From Membranipora membranacea (lineage: Eukaryota; Bryozoa; Gymnolaemata; Cheilostomatida; Membraniporidae): 64,000 nt of DNA. Under the pieces are notes generated by a model that saw only the letters and a list, made by a program, of their open reading frames with translations, had not been told where the DNA came from and ran no database searches. Location of the stretch: positions 16,375,001 to 16,439,000 of the forward strand of contig OU612067.1 of assembly GCA_914767715.1 (NCBI GenBank), in the 5' to 3' direction. The number at the start of each line of letters is the position of its first letter. Position 1 is the first letter of the stretch. Position numbers and translations under genes: made by a program. Positions 37,507 to 48,857 of the stretch are shown here, in pieces.

Positions 37507-38581
37507 AATATATCAACATGGGGAGATAAACTAATGAAAAAAGTTAACGAGATATGCGAGATAAGCGAGAGGATGTATGCTGCAAAATGTATACTTTAGT
37601 TACAGTTCAATGAGGGTGGGACACCAACCCACCCTTGATATTTGCTAAGGAGAGGACCATGACCAGGTCATAACAGTCAGCTGCTGACAAATGTATAAAC
37701 AGTCACTACAGTCAGACTTGGATTTGTGATCTACATTTGATGGTTGCTGAGGAAGATGTAGGTCATTATTATCTTGACTTGCTCAAAGGCAATATGATGA
37801 TAAATAAATCCAGGGTCGTTTAGCCAATCGTCGTGTATCTCTCATAATTATACAAATAATCTATCCTTATTTTACTTTATCTTCATTCCCAAGCTTTCTT
37901 TTTTCCTTTTCTTATTTTTTTTGCCACTATTTGGAAAACATTCCGCTAATGAAATAGACTGCCAATAAAAGTGTAATAAAAATGTCGCTGACCTTTATGT
38001 TTATTTGTTTGAAGAGGTTTTCTAGAAGTTTACAGATAACATAGTAGTTAAAAAGTAACTTTAAACAGTGACATGGACAAGCTTCACGCTGGAGACTTTT
38101 TCATATCAGTTTTAATTGGTTGTTTGACTGATGTGGTGACAATCCTTGTCTGAGAAGTCGTTATATTCATCATACATCCAGAATGTATTTAAACTCAAAA
38201 TGAAATGACAAGTAGTTTAAGGTCAAGAAAGGTTTTATGTTTGCTTACTCCATGTTGTCTATACATGGCTCAGACCAGGCCGAGTTTGGGACAGTTTGGG
38301 ATGTCCCAAACTCCCTGTTCAGATATAGCAACAAGCATGCATAACCAAATAAATAGAGTTATCTTGTCTTTATACAGCAGAAGACAACTACTAATGAATA
38401 TACTGCCAAGGGCAATATTCCGCAGTATTAAAACAAAATCATTCTTTAAACCCACTTTTGATTATAAAGGAACCAAATTTGAGCTAATATCCTAGCTTTG
38501 GAGGGAGATATGAAATTTAACTTAGATATTGAGCGACTTAATTGCTAATACGTATGTATATGCAGCATTAAAAATTATTGC

Positions 38582-38653
38582 AGGTCCCATCGAGATTTGA
38601 TCTCGGATCGCAGGATTCAGAGTCCTGAGTGCTAACCATTACACCATGGAACC
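38582..38653 (-). tRNA. tRNA-Gln-CTG: tRNA-Gln (CTG) with T-arm changes; possibly defective
   Basis: 72 nt. T loop reads ATCAAAT instead of TTCAAAT, losing conserved T54 and a B-box base, and the outer T-stem pair is C-A. Acceptor and anticodon arms are intact; ATCTCCCC upstream at 38666-38673; TTTTT downstream. Probably weakly expressed or dead. Confidence 0.75.
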
Positions 38654-40115
38654 TTGGTAGTAACAGGGGAGATGAATCTGAAAAACAAATCATATAAAAA
38701 GACATGTACATAACAGTATCAGTTGTCAGTACTTTTAGCAAAACTGTTATAAATACAACTGCTGCTGCGGGGAGGTGTAGACTGCCCCCTTTGGGGAGTG
38801 ATATTGCAGGTATATAAACTCTCATTAATGTGTAAGTGGCATTGTGCGCTACATTGAAAAGCGCGGTGACGTCGTGTCGTGAGGAATGCCCTGTTTATGA
38901 CAAAACAGAGGGTGGGCTGCCCCTAATGAGGGACGCAAGTTGCCCGGAGTCCTCGCACTGAGAGTGTGATACATCCTAGTAAAACTAGAATGCATCCTAG
39001 AGGTGAGGCCATGGTGGACCTCCTAATCGTGAGTGTGCAGCAAGCTGCCAGAAACTGAAACAGGCACTAATCAGCCATTGGCCATGACACTTTGATCTTA
39101 GCCAATAGGCCGAGAGGAATGCACTGAATTAGAGAAGACGCTCTAAGCCTGTAATTTCCAGTCTAGAGTATTTATATGTTTATGGTGGTGGCAAATAAGA
39201 GTGTGGCAACTATACTATATTATACTATATTATTTAAATAATTCTGCTCACATTAACAAGTCTGGTGTCTATATTGTGAGGTTTTATGGTAATCAAAGCT
39301 TATGACATTTCATTCTAGAGTGTGTAACATGGGGCTATTTTTGTTTTGTTTTGATTTGTTATCGTATGTGAATGTCTGTCTGAGATTCCCGCCCTTTTCC
39401 GGAAGGCATATTATTTTTAGCTCTGCACATACTAATTCCTAAATATTTATCGGGTAAACCAATCTTCACAACTAGTGAGTGATCTGGTAACATAGCCAAT
39501 ATTATCTAAATCCTCATTATAAAATAAACAACAATACCAATTTCAGCCCCAATCAATGACTATTCACGTAACAAATGAATCTTTTTTGTTTTGCAAGGAG
39601 TTGTCTTCTTCTGAACAAAGGCAAGATAACCCTGTTTGTTAGGCAGGATTCTTGCTATGCTTAAACATCGAGGGTGGTTTAAAGATGGGCAAAAGCAACA
39701 TCAATCTAACGTGTAGATATGCTAACATGAAAAAAAATCTGTTATCCCATTCTTTTCAATTAGAAGCACAGAAGTTTACTTTATTGTTTTCTTGGCGATT
39801 TTTTCAACTTTGAACTTTCATCACCTTGCTCAATCAGATCAAGTTATTAACATTGAGTTGAGCAAGTCTCTCGATTGAATCCTGTCATAGCTGTGCTAAC
39901 GCTCAGCTGCACAGGAAATGATTTGCTGAACTCCCCTGGATGTATTTATCTTTTTATATTTAGCCTTTTGGCATCAAGATAATAATGACCTAATCGTTCT
40001 CAGCAACTATCAAATGTAGATCACAAATCCACATCTGATTGTCATAACTGTTCATTCATTTGTCAGAAGCTGACCAATCAAGTCTCCTCATGGTCTTCTA
40101 ATATGCAAATATCAA
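38654..40115. other. Spacer between tRNA copies, no gene recognised
   Basis: Upstream of the NXPE pseudogene; equivalents of NXPE exons 1-3 were looked for here and not seen. The last 145 nt are a tRNA-flanking repeat block. Confidence 0.5.
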
Positions 40116-40187
40116 GGTTCCATGGTGTAATGGTTAGCACTCAGGACTCTGAATCCTGCGTTACGAGTTCAAATCACGGTGGGACCT
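40116..40187 (+). tRNA. tRNA-Gln-CTG: tRNA-Gln (CTG) with two T-stem mismatches; possibly pseudogene
   Basis: 72 nt. Relative to the consensus, C49 is A and T62 is A, so pairs 49-65 and 52-62 are lost; the variable loop also differs. Anticodon CTG and T loop are kept and TTTTT follows. It sits just 5' of the NXPE pseudogene. Confidence 0.75.
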
Positions 40188-40704
40188 TCTACTGTTTTTA
40201 CAGGATGGTTAGAAACTCCGGACTCCACTTTCCTGATTCAAATTGAAAGAATAATTCTTCTTATCAGAATGCTCCTTCTACTTTAAGTTCATAATGGACC
40301 CTTTTTATGTCACCAGGGCAGGAAATTTCACGCTCGGTTTAGGTGAGTCAGTATTCAGCATACAAATAAACAGAAAGGATAGGTATAGAGCCTTGAAAAC
40401 CTCACATTATGTGGTCCGGGTGAACAGACAGGAGAGAAAAGGTCGCATAACTCCTAGCTCTCATCAGACTAGACAGTGTTAACTTGAGCAAGACTGTGAT
40501 CTGAGAATGGACGCTCATAGACCATGTGGGCTGCAGGCTTTCGCCACCCCGCAAAAGATGATGGAGACAGAAGGCCAGTCATAAAGTTTAATCCCTTTTT
40601 CGTTTAGTTTGATTATCTTGTTGCATGCATATCGGTCTGATGGTCAAGGTCGAATATTTATGATGAACCAGGTTCAATCCATGTAGCCAGAAGTCATATC
40701 TGAC

Positions 40705-41065
40705 TTGGCAAGCTTCTATCCTGGCCAGTTATGTTCAGATGAGGACCTAAATTACAAGGGTTTTACTATGTTTTGGATACACCTGCAAGCAGTTATAAAG
40801 ATCACCATTTGCCTCATCAAAAAGAGTTGCCGGCAAGAAATGGCATGGGTCCAGGGTCACCCCCATCACCCCCTATCACCTATTTGGCAAGCTATCTATC
40901 CTAGCCAGTTATGTTCAGATGAGGACCTAAATAACAAGGGTTTTACTATGTTTTGGATACACCTGCAAGCAGTTATAAAGATCACCATTTGCCTCATCAA
41001 CAAAAAGAGTTGCCGGCAAGGAATGGCATGGGTCCAGGGTCACCCCTATCACCCCCCCCCCTTCC
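40705..41065 (+). repeat. Tandem duplication of a ~179-nt unit in an intron of the NXPE pseudogene
   Basis: Units start TTGGCAAGC at 40705 and 40884 and run through GCCAGTTATGTTCAGATGAG and GTTTTGGATACACCTGC to GGGTCCAGGGTCACCCC. They differ by a few bases, so the event is recent. Confidence 0.85.
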
Positions 41066-42795
41066 CGCACAAGCCACTGGAGCTGAGGGGGCTCGCTAAA
41101 TAGGGCTGTCAAACAACAAAAAGCAGCAGTGTAGGCTTATGTCCATTTTACACATATTTTTCTTCTTATCAAGCATATATTGAAAACTTGGGGCCTGCTG
41201 CAATCAACAGTTATTTTGATAGTACTTTAATCTTGTTGTTACAGGCTACTGGTCACTGGACTGTGAAACTTGCTTGAATGAAGAAACATGTAAATGGTCA
41301 AAAGCAAGATGGGTGGAGGCCGGAGAATTAAAACCGACCCAAATTTTTCAGGATAAGAACATACGGAAATGCCTCCAGGATAAACAGGTGAGCAAAGTCT
41401 GATAACTCAAAATGAACATATTGCAACTGTGTATAGCAATTTGTAAAGTTTCCAAGCGGATTTGATCTGTGTGGTAGGGGCTCCGGTCAAGCCTACAACC
41501 GTTGTCCAGCCTATAACAAGGGAAAAATATGAAATGTACTACATTGTCGTACCCTTTAATTTATCACTGTCTTAAGTAGTCTTTCCATAGATTATAAGGG
41601 GCAACCCATAAACTTCATTAAGTCTATGGGACAACCTAATATAACTCTTAATCAATCAATCGATCACTCTATTGAGGTTTTCGTTAGCCCTCTCCGTGCA
41701 GAAAGATATGAAAAGTTATTCTCATATGATTTGGTTGAAAACGACTGTTTGTATAACTTTGATATGCCAATAAAGATGTAAACCAATTACATGTATGTTT
41801 TTTTTTTATTTTGCAGGTTTATTTCCTTGGGGATTCGAACCTCCGTGCGATGATGCAGAGCCTCATGGGAACGGTAAATGTGACTCTTTCAGATGCTCCA
41901 AAGAGCCATGGTCCTGTCTCATACAGAAATCTCGGTGGCTCTACAAATTCAGCTTCATCTATTACAGTGCTTTTAATTACTTTGGAAAGAAGACTTTTAA
42001 TCAGTCAATTCAGATGCTTTCTGATCAGATGTGAGTCGCACTGATTGTTGATATACTGTTTCGTGAATATCTATGATGCAAAGAGCATAAATTAATATTT
42101 GTAGCGTGAGACACTCCATCAGGAAATTCGGTTAGACGGCCGTAGATTAACGTCTACAATTAGGATTGGGCTCTATTGAGGTTGTCATGCTAAATTTTAA
42201 TCACAGATACATTACTAATAGTGTTTTCTCGATGTTAGTTTGAACAGTTTGACCATGAGCGTGCAACTCACCAGTTCCTCAAACATGAAAGTACTGATCC
42301 TCAACTTGTGCTCACAGTACATGATTACTAAGTCACATGATAGTTCAATCAGGGCTCAGGGTTCAGGGTTCAATTTAGACAGACATTTAATTACAGCCTG
42401 ACAGATTGGGAGTTGTCTTGGCACATTAAGCGGGAAGATAACTCACGATGCCTCACTATTATTTGAGTTGTATTTGTTGTGGGTGGGGTTTAATGATCAA
42501 TTGAAAAGATGATTTCAGCTATCGCTTAGGATTGTCTATGGATGTTACCATCAAATACTAATATTCCCAATTCAAATGTTAGTTTCTCTTCCGTCCAAAG
42601 TTGATCCTCATATGTGTTATTATTGTTGCACACCCACTTTTATTCTGTATGGGTAATGTGGGCTGGGGTTACTGGTTACCAAGTTTTATGGAGGTATTCT
42701 GAATAGTGACAAGCTGGAAAGACAGGCCAACATTCTTAGGTACTCTAGTCTTGGTCAGTTGAAGCTCGAACAACTCTAATGGTGGTTGTGCAATG

Positions 42796-42861
42796 GAATG
42801 CAAATGCATAATGCAAATGTATAATGCAAATGTATAATGCAAATGTATAATGCAAATGCAA
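42796..42861 (+). repeat. Tandem 13-nt repeat with five octamer motifs
   Basis: About five copies of AATGCAAATGTAT; each holds ATGCAAAT, the POU-factor octamer. Lies in an intron of the NXPE pseudogene. Confidence 0.8.
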
Positions 42862-43173
42862 GAGGAATGGAATGCAACTGCTCAATTCAATTCATGCTTC
42901 CTGATACCATCGAGCGCCAACTATAACCCATAACGCAAAACAATTCCTGATTTAAAATGATTGCACATATAATTGTGTTTCTCATCCTGTTTCCTACATA
43001 GATTGAATAATGGCTACTGCGAAAAGTCGAAAGTGATTGTCGGAGGAACACAATGGTGAAGTAAATCACACCTCATACAAATCAAAAGACTCGCAGACAG
43101 GTGAGCAAAGTTCAAAGTTGATTGTGCCACTCATCCAACTATATGGCTTTCGTATTATTGTGCCATAATCACT

Positions 43174-43258
43174 GATATGAATTCATGGATTAGTGTACCA
43201 ATCCATGAATTCATATCATTACAAATTGCCACACTATGGTAAAATACATAGTGTGGCC
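43174..43258. repeat. Two adjacent perfect hairpins
   Basis: GATATGAATTCATGGATT (43174-43191) pairs with 43200-43217. Directly after it CCACACTATG pairs with CATAGTGTGG (about 43230-43257). Located between pseudogene exons 7 and 8. Confidence 0.85.
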
Positions 43259-43727
43259 ATCTGTGATCCATCAGTATATAACTTAGCGTCAGAAATTGGA
43301 CATAGCCTAAAAGTGTTTTATAAAGTCTTTACTGAGCTTTAAGTAGAAGAAATGCATTCATATAACCATACAATAGAAGTGCGCTTGTGAAAGGTCAGAT
43401 ATGTTCCCCTTATCCATGAGTATACATATATCTGCGGCCATGATACACTCCACCAGACAGATTTTTCACAAATTATCGTAGACTTTATTGTTCAGATAAT
43501 GTTTAAAATCAGATATGATATTAAACTTAAACAAAATATGATTGGTGAGGACATCATTTTTTTTAATATTGAAGGTTAAAAATTGTATACATATTTTTCC
43601 ACCAGGATGGGGATTCCGATAAGAAACATAATAATAGAGACGCACAGTTCAGCATATAATGTGGAACATCCAGAGTAATACCATGTTTGGTACAAGGTAA
43701 GGAATTGTTTAAAGCTATAGTTGCGCC

Positions 43728-43765
43728 AAGGAGTAACAGCCCTGTTACTCCTTGGTTGCGCCTCC
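43728..43765. repeat. Hairpin CCAAGGAGTAACAG / CTGTTACTCCTTGG
   Basis: 14-bp perfect arms with almost no loop, flanked by GCGC; the same hairpin is in the duplicate at about 63424-63455. Confidence 0.8.
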
Positions 43766-43807
43766 CCATATTTGGTATCATTATTGGCGGTCTCAGTCTA
43801 ATAAAGT

Positions 43808-44063
43808 GAATCATAGCAACCTTTTGAATAGCCTATATGGACACAGGTGCAACCATTTGCTATGCTAAATTGAATTTTTTTCTTAACTTTTCTCAACCAC
43901 TAAGGTTGTCCCCTCTTTATCATTATATATATTATGAACTTTATTAACCACCGAAATGATAAAGTGCGATAAGGAGGGGGCAACCTTACAAGGGTGAGAA
44001 AAGTTGAGAGAAATTTTCATTTTAGTAAAGCTGTCCATAGGCTATTCAAAAGGTTGCCAGCCT
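43808..44063. mobile_element. Foldback element in the last intron of the NXPE pseudogene
   Basis: ATAGCAACCTTTTGAATAGC at the left pairs with GCTATTCAAAAGGTTGCC at the right; TTTTCTCAACCACTAAGG and TTGTCCCCTC pair with GGGGGCAACCTT and GAGAAAAGTTGAGAG. Arms are about 110 nt. The same element is at 63500-63760 in the duplicate, and a related end is in an intron of the intact NXPE gene near 31415-31445. Confidence 0.8.
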
Positions 44064-44443
44064 TTTTATATATTGCGTCTGCAATTAACTCACCTGTATT
44101 TTATTTTTTGCCTTTTTCTCACTCGATTTCTCTTATTTATCTATAATAAATATCAATTTTATCTCTTGCAATAAATACTCATAAAAAACAGTGTGTCACA
44201 CACCGAACACTTAGAACAAACTAAAAATGTGTTTTAATTTTCTTAATTTTTCAGGTAACAAAACAGGCTATTTCTAAAGTTTCTCAGAACCAAACACACC
44301 CAGCAGCCCTTAGACATGAGGTAGAAGAACGCAAGACAAGTGTCCATATCTCGGGAGACATTCATGACGCCTACACATGCTTACTCATCAGTGAGTTGTG
44401 TGAAAACGATAGAGAGCTGAATGAAGTCGCCAACCTGCTGTGA

Positions 44444-47400
44444 TAATGATATATATAATAATACATGTATTATAATATATGTATAATAATAATAATAATA
44501 TATATATATATATACATGAGCTTCATCACAAAGTCCTGCCTGCATTCAAACCACTTCCAAATCAAATTGTTTTTTTTTAATTTTAATTTTAATCTTTAAT
44601 ATTTTATTGGCAGTATTTATTACTGCAGGGGGTGATATAACATTTAGTTTTTTATTTGTCCCGTTGAAACATTATTTTTTATAAGTTCAAGTCCTAAAAA
44701 TGTATAACATGTTACTTACAGCCCATGGTTGAGCTAAACAGACATTTCAGAATGAGGTTATACACACTAGGCAGGTCTTAGATTTCTCAGCGCTGCTCTG
44801 CTGAGCAAGAGAGAAATATACATTTTAGTGGCATAATTGAATTGAATAATAAATTAATAATGATGAAATAATTAAATTTATGAAAAAAATAGCTAATACA
44901 TGGATTCGAAATTGCCAAGACCTAGTATTTTTGACAATGGAAACATTTTTTTCTTTGCATACACAGATGAACTTTACGCAAGACCATAGGTTTCAATTCC
45001 ATTGCTTGATATCATGTCATAGTCATACACATATATATATACTTTTGATTTTTTTGGCTGTTGATGTGTTTAAATTACATATGAAATGAAGTTCCACAGA
45101 AAATGCTTTTATTTTTCCTAGCTGCCTTTCTATTGTTTTTGTTTTGGTTAAGTTGATATATTTTAATGACTGCTGTAATCTTTTCATAACAGTTTCGTAC
45201 GGCTGGGAGGACGTTGGATGGGGGAAAGAGTCTGGGGGGCTCAGACTACAATGAATGTTTTTAGAGTTTTGTCTACAAATAACTCCAAAGCTAAAAGTAC
45301 AGCAAGATTATCATTTCCATAATTGCATCATTATTATCTATAGTTTCCCGTCTTGGAAGAAAGGTTATGAATTTACGATTATGATGTTGATGTAGAAAAT
45401 AATAACAACAACAACAACAACAATAACAATGCAATAGCAACAACGAAAATAACAACTACTGCTAGCTGTATAAACTTTAAGAAAACCTCAATAAATAAAT
45501 GAATAAATATAATGCATATAATATTTATAATGAGACATGTAATACATATATAATGCATATGATATTGTGTAATATATATTTTAAAATATTCTGCGTAAAT
45601 TTTTGGTATTTAGGAGTTGTTCTCCCCAGTTACCATTTATATATTATTATTATTAAGTTATATATAACATACTTAATAGATAACCATTAGCTTAATTATA
45701 TTTATGATATATCTTATTACAGTTCATATAGGATTTGTTGAAAATAGAAAGTAACCGTACCATATTGGGATGGATAGGGGTGTGGACTAGTCAATATCAC
45801 AGCCACTGCACATTCATGGACTGTTGTTACTGGGTGTGTTTGATGTTGAGTTAATATCACATACTAGAATTATGTGTGTCACCATTGTTTTTGGTATTAA
45901 TGGTCTTGTTTCTATCCCACTGAAAGGCACGAAAGCTTAGGGGTTGGCGGGGCTGCTAAGGATTATAACCTTATAAATTCACAATCTGATTGTTGCTGAG
46001 ATGACTAGACCTGGCCGAGGTCATGATCCCAAAACTTTCATTTATTTCTTAATTAATTTGCATAGTGTGAAGACCAAAAGATCAAGGTTTTGTGTGATGT
46101 TTTTACTTATTCTAATTAAATATCCCCCTGGGTTGGAAACAACACTTAGCACTTGACCCATATGTAACTATTTTCTGATAGTCAACAGTCGGAATCTATT
46201 ATGGTACTATGAATAAGGATAGGGTTTTGACGCCCATTGTCCAACTGAACTGAACTCAAATTGAACCTCCCCTTTTGGTGGCCATACTGATTGATGTGTG
46301 GGTTCTAACTCAGACAGTTATTTGGCTCATCTAGATGAGTTAGGGACTGATTGATGTAACAGCCCGTAATCCCCTTTGTGGCTCAGTAAATGGGCATTAC
46401 TAGCCCTGTGTGGGGCTATTAAGAGCATTTTCGTGGTAGGTGAGCGCGCCTTCGCCTTCCCAGAGATGATCTAAACAACGGCACAATGTCAGTTCAAAGT
46501 TGTTGTTCAGACATAAAGAACTTGATCCCGGTTCGCAATCTGTAAAAGTGTTTCTCATGAGGCATACCGCTTTCCCAAGTAAGAGATTTCTTGATGATGT
46601 CATAAATGATGCAGTTTTCTCTTCTCAATGTTTACATGGTTGTCACGGCGATCAACCTCTGTCCTATAGTTCAGCTAATAGAGGAAATGCACAACAGACT
46701 TATCAAAAATAGAACGTGCTGCATAATGGAGCTTAGAGGGTTTGAGGACAAGGGAAAGCGACGGTTTGGCTTTGTTACCATCTGGCACTGCTGGTAACAC
46801 TCAAAACACATTTATGATGTCACAGACTCGGCAAATATGTCTGGTGCTTTTTTTTAGAAATTAGCCTGCAGGTGCTACCACGAATGACTTTCCAGTTCTT
46901 TTTAGATATGATCTAATAAAGGAAAGGCTTGGTTTGAGATAGATAAAGTGTTTAAACTCTGCTCCGATTGCTAGTAGCAGATTGGCCTGTCAACCATGCC
47001 TACCGCCTACCTGAGCATCTAAATAAACCAACTGATTTTTCTATTATTGATAGATTTTACGGGCTCTAAATATTGTCTGTTTTTTTTTATTTTGCTTCAA
47101 AACAGTGATGAAGCCATATTCACTCAGCCGCTAAAAGACGGAACGAAATTTAGCCATAAACAGGCATTCAAAACTTTTGACGATCCTAAATTTTATTAAT
47201 TTATACCACCCTGGACCAAAGATAGATAGATGGAAAAGGAAATTCTGATTTCATCTCCGGTATGTTGACCATTTCATTTCAAAGTAATAATTGACCAGCC
47301 TATTAATTTGTTATGACATCTTCTTAGGCACAGGTAATGAATAGTAATAGCAGAAGAGTAGCGTACTATTGTGTCTGGTGGATGGAATGTTAATGATTTT

Positions 47401-47635
47401 CTGGACTGCGAAATAAAAGCTAGGGAAAACTAATTGCGCGATCTCACCATTGCAAGTTCAGTCTCAGTTCAGGTAAAAAACTAGGTGCATTATGTCCTAC
47501 CATTGCAAGTTACAACACACAGTGATGCGCATACCACTGCACTACACACAGGTCTTCAGCTAGAAACCATGAATCAAGCGCTATTTCATTTTGTTGGGAA
47601 TATACAATTAGATCTAAACAAAATAAAAAGTGTAT
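44444..47635. other. Non-coding region after the NXPE pseudogene
   Basis: AT microsatellites (44450-44516), an (AAC)n run near 45403-45425, and AT-rich DNA with no supported exon. Confidence 0.55.
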
Positions 47636-47668
47636 ATATATGTATTATATATATATATATATATATGG
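47636..47668. repeat. (TA)n microsatellite
   Basis: Alternating TA just left of the large foldback; a similar tract is at 50795-50832, and (ATA)n/(TA)n at 44450-44516. Confidence 0.85.
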
Positions 47669-47729
47669 GGTAGCCTTGTCACTCGGCCACTCTTGCAGCA
47701 ATAAACCATAAAGTTGAGGCGTGATCACG

Positions 47730-48857
47730 CATGAGATCGGGCCAATTAGGCTATGAGCCAAGGCAATTTATCTTGCAGTTTGGTAGCCATTGTCATTCTT
47801 TGGCAAAATAAATAGCTCTAGGGGTAAAGTGATACAGTAGAATCCAAATCTGTTGTGTTAGGATGGATTCGCTTCCCACTTCTATGAGAAATTTAACTTT
47901 GGAATTTAAATGGTAATTAAAAAAAGAAAAAGTGATAAAAAAAAAGATGCAATGATTTCAAAACATCCAATATGTGAAAGAGCATGTCATAATTAGTGGA
48001 TCTACAACTTTACATGGGTCTGCTATCATAAATATCCGAGATGCGGCCAACAACGGTTGCAATACCCCTGCTATCACTTGTGTATAACTATCATTAAAGT
48101 GAAACCCCTTTTTCAATTTTGCTTCTGCCTAAAAAGCAGGCTTCGAATGTTCGTACTGATCTGATTTTTTTATGGTGATTTTGTATTGGCCCTCCCATCG
48201 CATAACACCAGTGTTCAGTGTTTTTTTTCTTATAGTACGTATGTTTAGGTTTCCTTTATAGTATAATAAAACTCCTCTTTCTAAGTTCATATAGCGTATA
48301 AAGCAAAAATTAACTCCTTGTAGTATCATCAAAAAGGTGCGTTATGCGGGAAAAAAAATTGTTTGGTCATTGATGGAGTCAATATAAAACCACCATAAAA
48401 AAATCAGATCGATACGAACATTCGAAGTCAGTTTTCAAGGCGACTTTAAAATTGAAAAAGTAGGGTCCTTTCAATGGTAGTTATATACAGGTGATATAAG
48501 GGGGTATTGCAACCGTTGTTGGCCACATCTCGGCTATTTATGATAGCAGACATATGTAAACTTGTAAATCCACTAATTATGACATGCCCTTTCACATTTT
48601 GGATGTTTTGAAATCATTGCATCATTTTTTTTATCACTTTCCCTTTTTTTAATTACCATTTAAATTTCAAAGTCAAATTTCTCATAGAAGTGGAAAGCGA
48701 ATCCATCCTAACGCAACAGATTTGAATACAGCAGGTCAGAATTAGTTGAGTACCTTCTAAAAATTCAAAAGACAAGCAATGGCTGAGACAGTTAAAAACT
48801 AGCAACATTTTTGTGCCTTTGCTCATAGCCTAAATAGGAAACGGCCAATTTACTCAG
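47730..48857. mobile_element. Large foldback element (~1.1 kb)
   Basis: Arms of about 380-470 nt. The core runs 47842-48205 (left) and 48335-48728 (right): ATCTGTTGTGTTAGGATGG pairs with CCATCCTAACGCAACAGAT, and AACGGTTGCAATACCCC with GGGGTATTGCAACCGTT. Weaker pairing extends to GGCTATGAGC at about 47748 and GCTCATAGCC at about 48828. No long ORF. Confidence 0.85.

Larger units (their letters stand above)
36921..37635. repeat. Palindrome with ~200-nt arms, each arm holding a tRNA-Gln gene
   Basis: Arms 36921-37119 and 37435-37635 are inverted copies, opening with AGGGTGGGTTGGTGTCCCAC and its complement. They are roughly 85% alike by eye and separated by a 315-nt spacer. The tRNA 3' ends face the spacer. 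Confidence 0.85.
37320..38653 (-). repeat. Direct duplication of a tRNA-Gln unit
   Basis: 37320-37506 and about 38465-38653 share an AAATTTGAGC start, a gagGGA-TAT block, an ATATTGAG-GAC block, GCTAATACGTA, and then the tRNA. Two head-to-tail copies of one unit on the minus strand. Confidence 0.7.
37636..40115. repeat. Inverted copies of a tRNA-flanking block
   Basis: 37636-37800 (TTGATATTTGC, then GACAAATG, GGATTTGTGATCTACATTTG and GGTCATTATTATCTTGA) is the inverted copy of 39972-40115. In the right-hand copy the block adjoins the tRNA at 40116; at 37636 it adjoins the palindrome arm instead, with no tRNA at that junction. Confidence 0.75.
41847..44308 (+). repeat. Segmental duplication, source-like copy (partner 62185-64000)
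   Basis: From GCGATGATGCAGAGCCT to the window-limited end ACACCCAGCAGCC, the two stretches are nearly identical apart from a ~730/130-nt replacement (42610-43340 versus 62943-63080) and small indels. Confidence 0.9.
40317..44443 (+). pseudogene. NXPE-family pseudogene (partial, several lesions)
   Basis: Exons homologous to exons 4, 5, 6, 7, 8 and 10 of the minus-strand NXPE gene are present in order: 40317-40573 (257 nt, same length), 41245-41387 (143), 41817-42030 (214, one short), 43002-43100 (99), 43606-43696 (91), 44255-44443 (189, open to TGA). Lesions: TAA at 40480-40482 where the paralogue has Tyr; donor GT changed to GC at 40574; a 1-nt deletion near 41946-41949 that shifts frame after GGSTN; TGA at 43057-43059; TAA at 43676-43678. 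No equivalent of exon 9 (catalytic Asp region) or of exons 1-3 is visible. The esterase motif VYFLGDS is still readable. The last exon encodes a longer C-terminus than the intact gene (ends NEVANLL). It is head-to-head with the intact gene. Transcription is possible, but a full NXPE protein is not. Confidence 0.9.

Noticed and set aside
40705-41103. 132-codon ORF with an internal repeat
   Set aside because: It is a translation of a 179-nt tandem duplication in an intron of the NXPE pseudogene.
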